A stretch of 64,000 bases of DNA from Paraburkholderia phenazinium (GCF_900142845.1 NZ_FSRU01000001.1:1550001-1614000); one strand, 5' to 3'; shown: positions 34,527-43,772, counted from the first letter of the stretch. The notes: generated from the letters alone by a model not told the origin. Made by a program: numbers and translations.

Positions 34527-34572
34527 CCTCAATGTGTGCGGTCTGCATATATGCATGATGCACACATTGAGG
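34527..34572. promoter_or_regulatory. 46-bp nested palindromic operator upstream of marR
   Basis: Two perfect 13-base arms, cctcaatgtgtgc (34527-34539) and gcacacattgagg (34560-34572), flank a central perfect 12-base palindrome tgcatatatgca (34544-34555). All three share the same centre, 34549.5. It begins seven bases upstream of the marR start. This is a likely MarR binding site overlapping the promoter. Confidence 0.8.
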
Positions 34573-34622
34573 AGGGAGCGCAAGTTTACTTTTGCGGTGG
34601 CGAGTCAGCCTGAAATCGCCGC

Positions 34623-35855
34623 TTAGGCCTGCTGCGTCCTCGTTGATGCGATCACATCGGCCACGCCCGTAGCGGTCGCAGCGGACAGCGTCCAGCCAAG
34701 ATGCCCGTGTCCGGTGTTATAGAACACGCCGGGCAGGCGGCCTTTGCCGACCTTTGGCAACATGCTGGGCAGCATCGGACGCAAACCGGCCCATGGAATG
34801 ACGCGCGACGTATTCACCTGCGGGAAGTAGCGACGGGTCCATTCGGTGAGCGGAGCAATGCGTTCGGCGCGGATATCGCGATTGAAGCCGTTGATTTCGG
34901 CTGTGCCGGCCACGCGGAAGCGGTCGGCGCCGAGACGGCTCGTGACGATCTTCGCGCTGTCGTCGAGCAGGCTGACCCAGGGCGCGCCTTGCTGGCTCGC
35001 GGCGTCGTCGAGGCACACGGTGATCGAATAGCCTTTGACCGGGTAGATGTTGACCCGGTCGCCGAGCATCGACGCGAATGCGCGGCTCTTCACGCCGGCA
35101 CACACGACGATCTGCGCAAACGTCTGCTGAAACGGCTCGCCCGCCTGCTTCGCGGCGACGCTGAAGGCGCCGGCGGAATCGCGCGTGATCGACGCAATCT
35201 CCGTGTCGTAGCGGAATTCGACGCCATGACGCTCGCACGCTTGCGCGAGGCCGCGGGTGAACTTGTGGATGTCGCCGGTCGAATCTGAGGGCGTGAAGAA
35301 GCCGCCGTGGAAGGCGCCGTCGAGCGTCGGTTCAATGCGGCGAATGTCGGCCACGTTCACCGCGTTGCGCTCGAGGCCGCCTTCGTTGAGCAGCGCATTC
35401 ACCTTCGCTGCTGCATCGAACTCCTTGCGGGTCTTGTAGACGTGCAGAATGCCGCGCTTTTCGAGGTCGAAATCGATCTGCTCGCGCGCCGCAATCGAAA
35501 ACAGATGCTCACGCGCGGCGATCGCCAGCCGCACGGTTTCGATGGTGTTGGCACGGTAATGCGGAATCTGCCGCAGGAATTCGCCCATCCACGAGTACTT
35601 GTGCCAGCTCGGCAGCGGATTGAGCAACAGCGGGGCGTCGCGCGTCAGCATCCAGCGCAGGCCTTTGACGACCGTGGCGGTGCTGTTCCACACCTCGGCG
35701 TTGCTGACCGATAGCTGGCCGCCGTTGGCGAATGAGGTTTCCATCGCGGCGTAGCGGTGGCGTTCGAACACGGTTACGTTGAAGCCGCGTTGCGCGAGGG
35801 CGTAAGCGGTCGTGACGCCGGTAATGCCGGCGCCAATGATGGCGATGCGTGACAT
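34623..35855 (-). CDS. dadA: D-amino acid dehydrogenase / glycine-oxidase-type flavoenzyme
   Basis: The 410-residue FAD protein has IIGAGITGVTTAYALAQRG at the N-terminus, the DadA block ETSFANGGQLSVSNAEVW, and the C-terminal FAD loop YNTGHGHLGWTLSAATA. DadA enzymes oxidise D-amino acids to keto acids at the membrane. The tandem glycine riboswitch upstream suggests that glycine, or a D-amino acid linked with glycine metabolism, is the relevant substrate; a glycine oxidase role is possible. The start at 35855 is set by the flavin motif. No alr/dadX partner is adjacent. Confidence 0.88.
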   Translation of the reverse strand: MSRIAIIGAGITGVTTAYALAQRGFNVTVFERHRYAAMETSFANGGQLSVSNAEVWNSTATVVKGLRWMLTRDAPLLLNPLPSWHKYSWMGEFLRQIPHYRANTIETVRLAIAAREHLFSIAAREQIDFDLEKRGILHVYKTRKEFDAAAKVNALLNEGGLERNAVNVADIRRIEPTLDGAFHGGFFTPSDSTGDIHKFTRGLAQACERHGVEFRYDTEIASITRDSAGAFSVAAKQAGEPFQQTFAQIVVCAGVKSRAFASMLGDRVNIYPVKGYSITVCLDDAASQQGAPWVSLLDDSAKIVTSRLGADRFRVAGTAEINGFNRDIRAERIAPLTEWTRRYFPQVNTSRVIPWAGLRPMLPSMLPKVGKGRLPGVFYNTGHGHLGWTLSAATATGVADVIASTRTQQA

Positions 35856-35907
35856 GTCATGGTCCAGAGTGAGTGAGCAGGGCCGTTGCCGGCTTCCATG
35901 CCCCATC

Positions 35908-36097
35908 TGTCCATGTACCTGAGAGTTTCTTTCCGCGCGCATCCCGTTGCCGGGCGGGCGGAAATCCCCTTCGGTGGGCGCGTTAAGCGCCGCTCTCCAG
36001 ATGTTCCCGCTGGGCGGTCCTTGTGCCTGAGAGTTTCCGGGGCGGTTGCTCCGTCGGCGCCGTCACCGCATTTCTGCGTGACAGTCTCTCCCGCGAC
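35908..36097 (-). promoter_or_regulatory. Tandem glycine riboswitch
   Basis: Read on the minus strand, two glycine aptamers follow each other. Aptamer 1 (about 36092-36023) opens ggagagac, has ccgacggagcaa in the core, and closes aaactctcaggcac. Aptamer 2 (about 35998-35912) opens ggagagcgg, has ccgaaggggattt, and closes aaactctcaggtac. These are the invariant elements of the cooperative two-aptamer class. The 3' end lies about 55 bases before the dadA start. No clear terminator hairpin was seen in that gap, so control may act on translation. Confidence 0.92.
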
Positions 36098-36271
36098 AGC
36101 GTGTAGAACGGCGTAACGGTAGCCGTTCGCAAATAATCCGGCAAGCGTTTTTTTGCGGTTGCGGTTTTCTGTCCGAGCGGGGCGGGTGGTTCGTATATTT
36201 GCGCCGGGTGCATCAATCGTATAGCCTTGGTCAGGTTCGCCAGCCTTGATCCAACCCAACTATCCTGCACC

Positions 36272-37174
36272 GTGAAGGACATCCTCGCCCTCAAGCTCTA
36301 CACCCGCGTTGCGCGTCTCGGCAGTTTCTCGGCTGCGGCGCGTGAGTTCGGGCTGTCGCAATCGCAGGTGTCGCGCATCGTCGCCGAGCTGGAAGGCGAC
36401 CTGGGCGCGCGTCTGCTCACGCGTACCACGCGGGCGGTCGTGCTGACCGACGCGGGCGCCGAGTTCCTGTCGCGTCTGGACCCGATCCTCATGGCGCTCG
36501 AGGACGCCGAGCAGAGCGTGCGCGAAGGCAGCGAGTTGCGCGGCATGTTGCGCATGAGCATGCCCAGCAGTGTCGCAATCCGCGAAGTCATTCCACGGCT
36601 CGCGCCGTTTCTCCAACGTCATCCGGAGCTGCGTCTGCAGATGTTGCTCGGCGACCGCCCGCAGGATCTCGTCAAGGACGCGGTGGATGTCGCCATCCGG
36701 CTCGGGCGTCTGGTGGATTCGAGCGCGACGGCCACGCTGATCACGCAGATTGCGCGGGTGATCGTCGCCTCGCCCGATTACCTCGAGCGCCATGGTGTGC
36801 CGGTGACGCCCGATCAACTGACGCAGCACCGCATCGTGGGTGGACCTGCGTCCGTGGTCCCGACGGGCTGGAAGTTCGCACGCGCAGGCGAGGAGGTGGC
36901 GCTCGACCTCGACGCGCATTTCTCGACCAACGAGAACGAGGGCGCCGTCGCTGCCGCGGCTGCCGGCATCGGCATTGCTTCGACCAGCGAATGGGCTTGC
37001 CGCCGCGAACTGGCCGATGGCTCGCTGGTCCGGCTGCTGGTCGACTGGAAGACGGCCGACATCCCGGTGCATGCGTACTTTCCGATGGGCCGCGCAACCC
37101 GCGCCGCCGGGCGCGCGGTCGTCGAACATCTCATGGCCGATTTCAGGCGCGAACAGCACGCCGCTGTTTTGTGA
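36272..37174 (+). CDS. LysR-family regulator
   Basis: The 300-residue regulator has the N-terminal winged helix (FSAAAREFGLSQSQVSRIVA, about 19-38) and a LysR substrate-binding domain from about 90. It starts at the GTG at 36272, which gives the usual distance to the helix-turn-helix; there is no clear Shine-Dalgarno site. It is divergent from dadA, with the riboswitch leader between. The targets could be the SnoaL and dehydrogenase genes downstream or dadA itself. Confidence 0.87.
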   Translation: MKDILALKLYTRVARLGSFSAAAREFGLSQSQVSRIVAELEGDLGARLLTRTTRAVVLTDAGAEFLSRLDPILMALEDAEQSVREGSELRGMLRMSMPSSVAIREVIPRLAPFLQRHPELRLQMLLGDRPQDLVKDAVDVAIRLGRLVDSSATATLITQIARVIVASPDYLERHGVPVTPDQLTQHRIVGGPASVVPTGWKFARAGEEVALDLDAHFSTNENEGAVAAAAAGIGIASTSEWACRRELADGSLVRLLVDWKTADIPVHAYFPMGRATRAAGRAVVEHLMADFRREQHAAVL

Positions 37175-37412
37175 ACCTCACGATTCCTGCGCCTTAGTGC
37201 CGGCTTGTCGCGGCGGCCTCCGGTCGCCTGGCGTATGACGTATGGGCCACCCGCCGCGTCGCCATCTATGCATCCCATACATAAGACATAGCAGAAACCG
37301 ATGGCTACCGCCGGCGGCGGCGCGCGCTTATCTTCTCCATCATCCGCTTAGCCAATACCTGACTCACATGGGGCGGCGGCGATTCGATTCATTCACGTTC
37401 ATCGAGACTGAC

Positions 37413-37814
37413 ATGAGCAAAACGACACCGGAGCAAAACAAGGCCCTCGTCCTGGAGGCATTCGATACGCTGTTCAACCAGCGCGACTATGAGGCGGCTG
37501 AACGCTTCTGGTCGGACCGCTACATTCAGCACAGTGCGCATATCGCGCCGGGACGCGAGGGTCTGTTTGCGCTGATCCGCACGCTGCCCGACACGCTGCG
37601 CTACGAGAATCAGTTGATCGTGGCCGAAGGCGACTACGTGATCGCGCACGGCCGTTTCTCCGGCAGCGGCAGACCGGCCGCGTGGATTGCTGCGGACGTC
37701 GTCCGCTTTGAGGACGGCAAGCTCGCCGAACACTGGGACGTGCTGCAAGACGAAGTCACTGCGGCGCAATCGGTCAGCGGCCTGCCGATGTTCGGCGACC
37801 GATTCCCCGGTTGA
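37413..37814 (+). CDS. SnoaL-like / NTF2-fold protein
   Basis: The 133-residue protein has the SnoaL-type polyketide cyclase-like pattern: FDTLFNQRDYEAAERFWSD, then YIQHSAHIAPGREGL, and a C-terminal ADVVRFEDGKLAEHWDVLQD. Members of this small barrel family isomerise or hydrolyse small molecules, or have no known function. It is 60 bases ahead of a short-chain dehydrogenase in the same direction and may work with it. The start at 37413 is the first Met that fits the fold. Confidence 0.85.
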   Translation: MSKTTPEQNKALVLEAFDTLFNQRDYEAAERFWSDRYIQHSAHIAPGREGLFALIRTLPDTLRYENQLIVAEGDYVIAHGRFSGSGRPAAWIAADVVRFEDGKLAEHWDVLQDEVTAAQSVSGLPMFGDRFPG

Positions 37815-37874
37815 GCGCTGAAGTCACTATTGCGGCAGTCTCAACTTATCTGCGATATCCTTAAGGAGTCCATC

Positions 37875-38630
37875 ATGAAACTCAGCGGCAACACGATCTT
37901 CATTACGGGCGGCGGTTCAGGCATTGGCCGTGGGCTGGCCGAGGCGCTGCATCGGCGCGGCAACAAGGTGATTATCGGCGGACGGCGGCGCAGCCATCTC
38001 GACGAGGTGGTGGCCGCGAACCCCGGCATGGCGGCAGTCGAGCTGGACATCACCGATGCGGCGGACATCGAGCGGGTGGCGGCGCAACTGATCAAGGCGT
38101 ATCCCGCCCTCAACGTGCTGATCAACAACGCGGGTGTGATGCAAACGGATGCGGCGGCCGGCCGCATCGACGATGCGCTGATGGTCTCCACCATCACGAC
38201 CAACCTGATGGGGCCGATCCGCATGACCTCCGCGCTGATCGACCATCTCAAGACGAAGAACGATGCCGTGGTCGCCTATACCAGTTCGGTGCTGGCGTTC
38301 GTGCCGCTAGCGGTGACGGCGGTGTATTCGTCGACCAAGGCGGCACTGCATTCGTATGTCATGTCGCAACGCTTCATGCTGCGCGATACCACGGTACGTG
38401 TGCTCGAAATCGCGCCGCCGTGGGTGCGCACCGATCTGATGAACAGCCGCGAGGCCGAACAGGCCATGCCGCTGGATGCGTTTATCGACGAAACGATTGC
38501 CGCTCTCGGCACCGACGCCAATGAGGTGCTGGTCGAGAACGCCAGGTTGTTCCGCGGTAACCCCGGGCCGGGCGAGCATGATCTTGTGAACGGCTTTAAC
38601 GCGCAGATGGTTGAAGTGTTCTCGGGGTGA
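37875..38630 (+). CDS. Short-chain dehydrogenase (DltE-like)
   Basis: The 251-residue SDR has TGGGSGIGRGLAEAL at the cofactor site, NNAG at about 88-91, and the catalytic Tyr-Lys in VYSSTKAAL. It begins at the ATG at 37875 behind a good AAGGAG site. The closest recognisable group is the DltE-like SDRs, which have unknown substrates. It probably forms a two-gene unit with the SnoaL-like protein. Confidence 0.9.
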   Translation: MKLSGNTIFITGGGSGIGRGLAEALHRRGNKVIIGGRRRSHLDEVVAANPGMAAVELDITDAADIERVAAQLIKAYPALNVLINNAGVMQTDAAAGRIDDALMVSTITTNLMGPIRMTSALIDHLKTKNDAVVAYTSSVLAFVPLAVTAVYSSTKAALHSYVMSQRFMLRDTTVRVLEIAPPWVRTDLMNSREAEQAMPLDAFIDETIAALGTDANEVLVENARLFRGNPGPGEHDLVNGFNAQMVEVFSG

Positions 38631-38665
38631 GGCGGGGTCTTTATGAAGCGCCATGCGTGCTCGGG

Positions 38666-39160
38666 CTACTTAACCTCAAACACGCTATAGACCGGGCCAT
38701 CCGCAAACCGGTGGCCCGTTCCGATCGCAACCACCCGGTTCAGCCATTCATACTTGCCGGCAGGTGCTTCAAAGAGCGGATTGATGCGGAAGTAGTAGCT
38801 GGCCGGATCGACTTCCTCGCCTTTTTCCAGCCGCTGGATCACGTCGGCCGCGCCGTGGCGGATGCCGCGATAGGCCATCGTGATGTGAGCACCGTCGTCG
38901 GTTTCAAGGATCAGGCGCACGTCGAGCGTGGTGCTGCCGTCGCTGCGCACGGTCTGCCAGTCGCTGCCGCCGTCCAGCACCTTGCCGGATAGACGCTCGC
39001 CGGCGAAGGTGCCGGACGGCACGATACCGATGCGTCGAAACTGTCCCGGCGTCGCGCCGACCATCACGATCGGTTTGACGTCGAGGCGCATCACGAACAG
39101 CGGTCGTGTTTGCACACTCTGGAGCGGTGCGGGGAGCTCGTGGAAAGCGGGCGTGGACAT
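38666..39160 (-). CDS. DUF3237 family protein
   Basis: The 164-residue protein fits DUF3237: RPLFVMRLDVKPIVMVGATP at the N-terminus, GDWQTVRSDG-like block (GGSDWQTVRSDGS), and the conserved Tyr-rich YYFRINPLFEAPAGKYEWLN. It is predicted to be cytosolic and beta-rich. The function is unknown. It converges with the SDR gene at 37875. The start at 39160 is the first Met in line with the family. Confidence 0.85.
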   Translation of the reverse strand: MSTPAFHELPAPLQSVQTRPLFVMRLDVKPIVMVGATPGQFRRIGIVPSGTFAGERLSGKVLDGGSDWQTVRSDGSTTLDVRLILETDDGAHITMAYRGIRHGAADVIQRLEKGEEVDPASYYFRINPLFEAPAGKYEWLNRVVAIGTGHRFADGPVYSVFEVK

Positions 39161-39442
39161 CGTAATCACCTTGAGCGTTGAGCGCATGACGTTGCGTGTC
39201 ATGTGGTTGAGTTTACCGGTTTTGATCGATCGTCGGGGCCGCTACTTCAGCGGCGAGAACTCCGTGGGACGCATTATTCTCTCCTGAAGCCACGGCACGC
39301 CTTGAGTCGGTGCTGCCGGTGATCGCTGCCGTAGAACGCATCAGCAATGACACAGAAGGCTCAATAAAAATAAACCGGATAACTAAACAAATACCGATTT
39401 ATCCAGGCCGAACGAAACCTGCATGACAGACACTGCCGATCG
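39161..39442. other. Spacer with the DUF3237 promoter
   Basis: No gene is seen. The stretch 39360-39420 is markedly A/T-rich and is the likely site of promoters or of a transcript end for the neighbouring minus-strand genes. Confidence 0.35.
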
Positions 39443-40192
39443 TTACGCAGCGGTTCTTCCGCCATTGACCCTGAGAATTTCGCCGGTCATGAAGCTGGCC
39501 TTTTCCGACGCCACGAACACGATCGCCTCAGCGATTTCCTCCGGCGTTCCCGCACGCTTGAGCGGGACCGTCGCGAGCATGCCGGCCTTACGTTCCGCGC
39601 CGGCGGTGAGCCGGTTCAGCATCGCGGTTTCAACAGGACCGGGCGCGACGGCGTTGACCCGCACGCCGAATGCCGCGGCTTCGAGCGCCGCCGATTTGGT
39701 GAGTCCCTCTACGGCATGCTTGCTGGCGACATACAGCGAGAGGCCGGCCGCGCCTCGCAGGCCCATGGTCGACGAGATATTGACGATGCTGCCGCTGCCT
39801 TGCGCCGACATGACGCGCAGTTCGTGTTTCATCGCGAGCAGCGTGCCGAGCACGTTGGTGTCGAACACAGCCGTGTAGCGCTCGGGTGTCTGATCCAGCA
39901 CCGGGATGGTTTCGCCCTCGGTACCTGCCGCGTTCACGGCGATGTCCAACCGGCCGAAGCGTGCGACGACGGCGTCCACCAGCTTGCTCACGTCGTCTTC
40001 GAAGCGCACGTCCGATTGCACGAACTCGGCTTGTGAGCCGGTGGAACGCAGTTCCTCGGCGAGTTGCCGGCCTTCTTCCACGCGCCGGCCTGAGACGACG
40101 ACACGGGCCTTGTCACGCGCAAAAGCAAAAGCGGTGGCGCGACCGATGCCTGTGAGCGCGCCGGTGATGAGTACAACGGGTTGGGTGGTCAT
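39443..40192 (-). CDS. Short-chain dehydrogenase (classical SDR)
   Basis: The 249-residue enzyme has TGALTGIGRATAFAFA at the NAD(P) site, an NAAG variant of the structural motif, and catalytic Ser/Tyr/Lys (NISSTMG, LYVASKHAV). It ends with the SDR C-terminal block FMTGEILRVNGGRTAA. The Arg in SGRRVEEG after strand two favours NADPH. It lies 55 bases after the DUF427 gene and is probably co-transcribed. Confidence 0.9.
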   Translation of the reverse strand: MTTQPVVLITGALTGIGRATAFAFARDKARVVVSGRRVEEGRQLAEELRSTGSQAEFVQSDVRFEDDVSKLVDAVVARFGRLDIAVNAAGTEGETIPVLDQTPERYTAVFDTNVLGTLLAMKHELRVMSAQGSGSIVNISSTMGLRGAAGLSLYVASKHAVEGLTKSAALEAAAFGVRVNAVAPGPVETAMLNRLTAGAERKAGMLATVPLKRAGTPEEIAEAIVFVASEKASFMTGEILRVNGGRTAA

Positions 40193-40247
40193 GGATAGTC
40201 CTTGATCGGGTGGCGCGAGCCGTCCTTGCGGCGGCTCGCTGCCGAGC

Positions 40248-40643
40248 TCAGTCCTGCACGTCGATGGCGTCGACGCGGTCGGGGTAGAAAGCGACGTGAG
40301 CCTTGATCTCTTCGACCGCCGCATACGGATTCTCATACGTCCAAACCGCATTCACCGAGCGCGCGCCGCCCGCTGGAATCGAGTAGTACGAGCAGTCGCC
40401 CTTGTAGGGGCAATACGTGGCATGCTCGGTGCGTTCCAGCAGGGTCATGTCCACGTCCTTTCGCGGGATGTACAGCACAGCGGGGTAGGCGGCCTCGCGC
40501 AGCGTCAGCGCCTCGCGCGTATCGGCGATCACCTTGCCGGCAAGCGTGACCACGACGCGCGCCGGGTTCGGCTCGATGGTGATCGGATGATCGGGGCCCG
40601 GTACCTTGACGGTCTTGCCTGACGGGTTGAGGTTGCTTGACAT
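40248..40643 (-). CDS. DUF427 family protein
   Basis: The 131-residue protein shows the DUF427 pattern: HPITIEPNPARVVVTLAGKV, YIPRKDVDM, the conserved TYCPYKGDCSYYSI with two Cys, and WTYENPYAAVEEIKAHVAFY. It forms a small beta barrel; function is unknown, though the conserved Cys and Tyr suggest ligand or metal binding. The start is at 40643. Confidence 0.88.
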   Translation of the reverse strand: MSSNLNPSGKTVKVPGPDHPITIEPNPARVVVTLAGKVIADTREALTLREAAYPAVLYIPRKDVDMTLLERTEHATYCPYKGDCSYYSIPAGGARSVNAVWTYENPYAAVEEIKAHVAFYPDRVDAIDVQD

Positions 40644-40712
40644 GGAAACACTCCTTGAGTTGATCGCCGTGCGCAAGAGCCAGGCGAGACCGGTGCTGCG
40701 GGCCGCTGCCGT

Positions 40713-40886
40713 TCAGGCGGCAGACGGCAGGAAGTCGAAATATGAACGTTCGTCGCCGCGTTGCAGGATGTCCTCGGCGCCTTCGCGGTCGAATCCACCT
40801 GCTGCCATGATGGGCCCTTTGAAGAATTTGCGCAGAAACGATGATGCGACCGGCGACTGACCCCGGCCCAGGCCGTTCAGGTTCAT
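40713..40886 (-). pseudogene. Internal fragment of an Old Yellow Enzyme-type flavin oxidoreductase
   Basis: A 57-codon frame reads GPIMAAGGFDREGAEDILQR, the phosphate-binding segment near the C-terminus of OYE/NADH:flavin oxidoreductases (usually AGGYDRExAExxLxxGxAD). The expected AFGRxFIANPDLP continuation is missing and the frame instead ends FDFLPSAA. The N-terminal barrel is absent. I infer a deletion remnant between two dehydrogenase genes. Confidence 0.55.
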
Positions 40887-40957
40887 TTCGACATCCTGAT
40901 TGATGGAAGCTGTCTCAGTTCTAAAAGCCAGCCTCTGTCAGCTCTTCACCGCGGCAA

Positions 40958-41704
40958 TCAAAGCTTCGAACCGCCGTCGACGTGCAGCGTGTCGCCCGTC
41001 ACCCAGCGTGCGTCGTCGGAGGCGAGGAAAGCGACGGCGCCGGCGATGTCGTCGGGTTGTGCGATGCGCTTGAGCGCCTGCATGCCCAACGTCATATCGC
41101 GGCCAGCATCGGTCTTGGTGAAGCTCGACATGTCGGTGGCGACTACGCCGGGTGCGACGGCGTTGACGCGAATGCCGCGTTCGCCGAGTGCAGCGGCAAA
41201 GTGCTTGACCAGCGTATCGACGGCGCCTTTCGTCGCTGCGTAAGCCGACAGCGCGCCGACTGCGGCATGCGCCGCCAGCGAGGACAGCAGCACAACGCTG
41301 CTGCCTTCGCCCAGCACCGGCAGCAACTGCTGTACGAGGAAATAGGGAGCCCGCACATTCACGGCGAACAGGTTGTCGAAGTCTTCGACGGTGGTGTCTT
41401 CGATGCTCGCGGCCTTCGCGATGCCGGCGTTGGCGACAAGCACATCCAGACGCGCGCCGACGATCTCGCGCACTTGCCTGGCAAGCGTCTGCGGACCGTC
41501 AGCCGCGCGCAGATCGGCGCCGACTTTCTGGGCCTTGCCGCCTGCCGCGCGGATTTCGGCGACCACCGCATCCGCTTCCTTTTCTCCACTGCTGTAGTGC
41601 ACCAGTACTTCGGCGCCCTGTTTGGCGAGGGCTAGGGCGCTGGCGCGGCCAATGCCGCGGGAAGCGCCGGTGACGAGGGCGGTCTTGCCGTTCAGATTAG
41701 TCAT
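40958..41704 (-). CDS. Short-chain dehydrogenase (classical SDR)
   Basis: The 248-residue SDR has [22 protein letters not shown] at about 88-90 (VLVANAGIA), and catalytic SAYAATKGAV. The terminus WVTGDTLHVDGGSKL is typical. The ATG at 41704 has an AGGAG site. Its close paralog at 43413-43754 has lost the middle. The operator-like element at 41847-41893 lies about 145 bases upstream and is shared with the LysR gene at 43994. Confidence 0.92.
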   Translation of the reverse strand: MTNLNGKTALVTGASRGIGRASALALAKQGAEVLVHYSSGEKEADAVVAEIRAAGGKAQKVGADLRAADGPQTLARQVREIVGARLDVLVANAGIAKAASIEDTTVEDFDNLFAVNVRAPYFLVQQLLPVLGEGSSVVLLSSLAAHAAVGALSAYAATKGAVDTLVKHFAAALGERGIRVNAVAPGVVATDMSSFTKTDAGRDMTLGMQALKRIAQPDDIAGAVAFLASDDARWVTGDTLHVDGGSKL

Positions 41705-42178
41705 GATCAAGCTCCTGTGAGGTTGAAAGCTGGTGTGCCTGCGGAGTGGGGATGCACGCCGCGTGACCTGCGAATCGGAGCAGCGGTGCGTGGCGTCATA
41801 TCCGTTTGCGTCGCTGTCTTGGAAGCTAATTTAGTGGCGCGCGCGGCAAAGGAAAAAGACTTTGTGGGCTGGTGGCCATGCTTCGGGAGCATGCCTCAGT
41901 GGTGTCGCGCGCAATTGTTCGCGCTGTGCAGCCCAATAGGGCGTGATACGGCGGGATGTCGGAAGAATGAAAGCATGCGGGCGCATGCATGGCTGGGGGT
42001 GTGGTGCCGCGCGACGGCAGCGGAGGAGACTAATGGACCATCTACAAGGAGGCGGCGGAGGTGTCCGTTAAAGTGCGGCGGCGGGTCGGGATAAGCGCCA
42101 CGGAGGGCCGGCGCGCGGCGGCTAGCGGGCCACCGCCCACCGTCCACCGCTCGCACCGAATCGCAGCTATACGCTCTT
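41705..42178. other. Intergenic region carrying a copied control element
   Basis: There is no credible gene over these 474 bases. It carries the composite operator described separately at 41847-41893. A 12-codon frame at 42033-42071 with strong ribosome sites is too short and Gly-rich to call. Confidence 0.4.
41847..41893. promoter_or_regulatory. Composite operator, copy A
   Basis: An inverted repeat caaagg-N6-actttg (41847-41864) is followed 12 bases later by a second one, catgct-N5-agcatg (41877-41893). Copy B at 43929-43975 has the same two elements at the same 12-base distance. It precedes the SDR gene at 40958-41704 and is inferred to be a binding site for the LysR regulator encoded at 43994. 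Confidence 0.6.
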
Positions 42179-42862
42179 TCAGGCCGCCCCTTCCAGATAC
42201 TCGATCGCTTCGGCCAGCACCATTTGCGCGGCATTGGCCGGACGTGCCGCCGTGCGGCCGGCCGGTCCATACACGGCGTCGCCGCGCACGATGCTGTTGC
42301 CCGTGAGCGCGCAGACGCCTTGCGAACGCGCGATGCGGCGAATCCACAACTGCTCGCAATAGTTGGCCGCAGTGGAGTCGCGCCAGGTAATCGATACGGA
42401 CTTCGCGGTGAAACGCTCGACAAAAGTCACGACAGCGCTCTTCGCAAGCGCCGATGGCGCGCGTGCACGATCGGCCGCGGCGCCGCGGCGCACGCGCCCG
42501 GTGCATTCGCGCCCGGCGCGTTGCGCGGACTGGCGAAGGTCTTCGGTGGCTTTCCGCGCGGTTGCATTGACTTTCGATTCGCTTTCGCTCGCTTCGTTCG
42601 ACACCGGCTCGGCGTCGTCCCCCACGTGCTTGGCGTCCTTCAGTCCGGCAATGACGAAAGCCCATGGGTCCGCAAGGCGGGCAGGCGTCAAGGTGGACAC
42701 CATCGCCGGTCCGGCGGGCGGCGCCAAGGCCTCGCCGCCTGACGGGAAGGCACGTTCGGTGGCGTCGTGATGGTCGGCAGAGTCGGCCTTCAGGCGTCGA
42801 TTGCGCGGCGCGGTCCGTTGATGCGTGGCCGCGAAGTCTGACCCGGTTCCTGTTCCGTTCAC
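42179..42862 (-). CDS. DUF3331 family protein
   Basis: The 227-residue protein has a variable, charged N-terminal half and the DUF3331 domain in the C-terminal 90 residues: SITWRDSTAANYCEQLWIRR, CALTGNSIVRGDAVYGP and ANAAQMVLAEAI. The Cys pair and the CALTGxxIxRGD block look like a small treble-clef or zinc-ribbon-like element. The family is largely confined to Burkholderia and has no known function. The GTG at 42862 has a well-spaced AAGGA site and was preferred to the upstream open frame. Confidence 0.75.
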   Translation of the reverse strand: MNGTGTGSDFAATHQRTAPRNRRLKADSADHHDATERAFPSGGEALAPPAGPAMVSTLTPARLADPWAFVIAGLKDAKHVGDDAEPVSNEASESESKVNATARKATEDLRQSAQRAGRECTGRVRRGAAADRARAPSALAKSAVVTFVERFTAKSVSITWRDSTAANYCEQLWIRRIARSQGVCALTGNSIVRGDAVYGPAGRTAARPANAAQMVLAEAIEYLEGAA

Positions 42863-43140
42863 GTCGAATCCTTTGTTTGGCTCTATCCTCGCGGACAGAA
42901 CGGACTGTAACGATGTGCTGCCTCGATGCACTTCGGCACCCCTGCCGCAGCGCGGCGAGAAGACGCCAATGCCCGTCGTGGCGGCGTGCGGCACAACGGG
43001 ATATGAAGTGTGGATGCCCTTTACGACACCCTCGACGCATCATATCGGCTGCGTTGCAGCGGATAAATACGCGTTCCCTGAAAACTCCGTTTGCGTTCGG
43101 CTAACAATCGGCCATGGGTCGCGCGGGCGCCCTATGGCGG
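42863..43140. other. Spacer upstream of the DUF3331 gene
   Basis: No gene is recognisable in these 278 bases; they hold the DUF3331 promoter and the area past the alcohol dehydrogenase fragment. Confidence 0.3.
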
Positions 43141-43380
43141 TCACACGGTCACGACGATCTTGCCGAACTGGCCGTTTTCCTCCAGATGGCAGTGGACGTC
43201 CAGGATATCGTCGAACTTGAAGGTACGATCGATCACCGGTTCGAGTGCGCCGCTCTCCAGGCCTTTGAGGACAAATTCCATTGCCGCTTCGCGGCGGATC
43301 TGATCGCCGCTCGGATGCTTCACGACCGCGTAGTCAGGCGCGGTGATGACTTCGCCGTAGGTCGAGTAGTGCGGTAGGGT
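43141..43380 (-). pseudogene. C-terminal fragment of a zinc-type alcohol dehydrogenase
   Basis: The frame reads HYSTYGEVITAPDYAVVKHP, then EFVLKGLESGALEPVIDRTF and a normal C-terminus ENGQFGKIVVTV. This is the last 75-80 residues of an MDR-family oxidoreductase; the catalytic and cofactor domains are gone. The break is near 43380 at the A/T-rich direct repeat ttgctaattaa (two copies, 43379-43403). Confidence 0.75.
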
Positions 43381-43412
43381 TGCTAATTAAGATTGCTAAT
43401 TAAATTGATTGA

Positions 43413-43772
<360 letters not shown>

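Noticed and set aside
42033..42071. 12-codon frame with a strong GGAGGAG site
   Set aside because: It is too short and ends in a Gly run; similar purine-rich strings occur by chance in this stretch.
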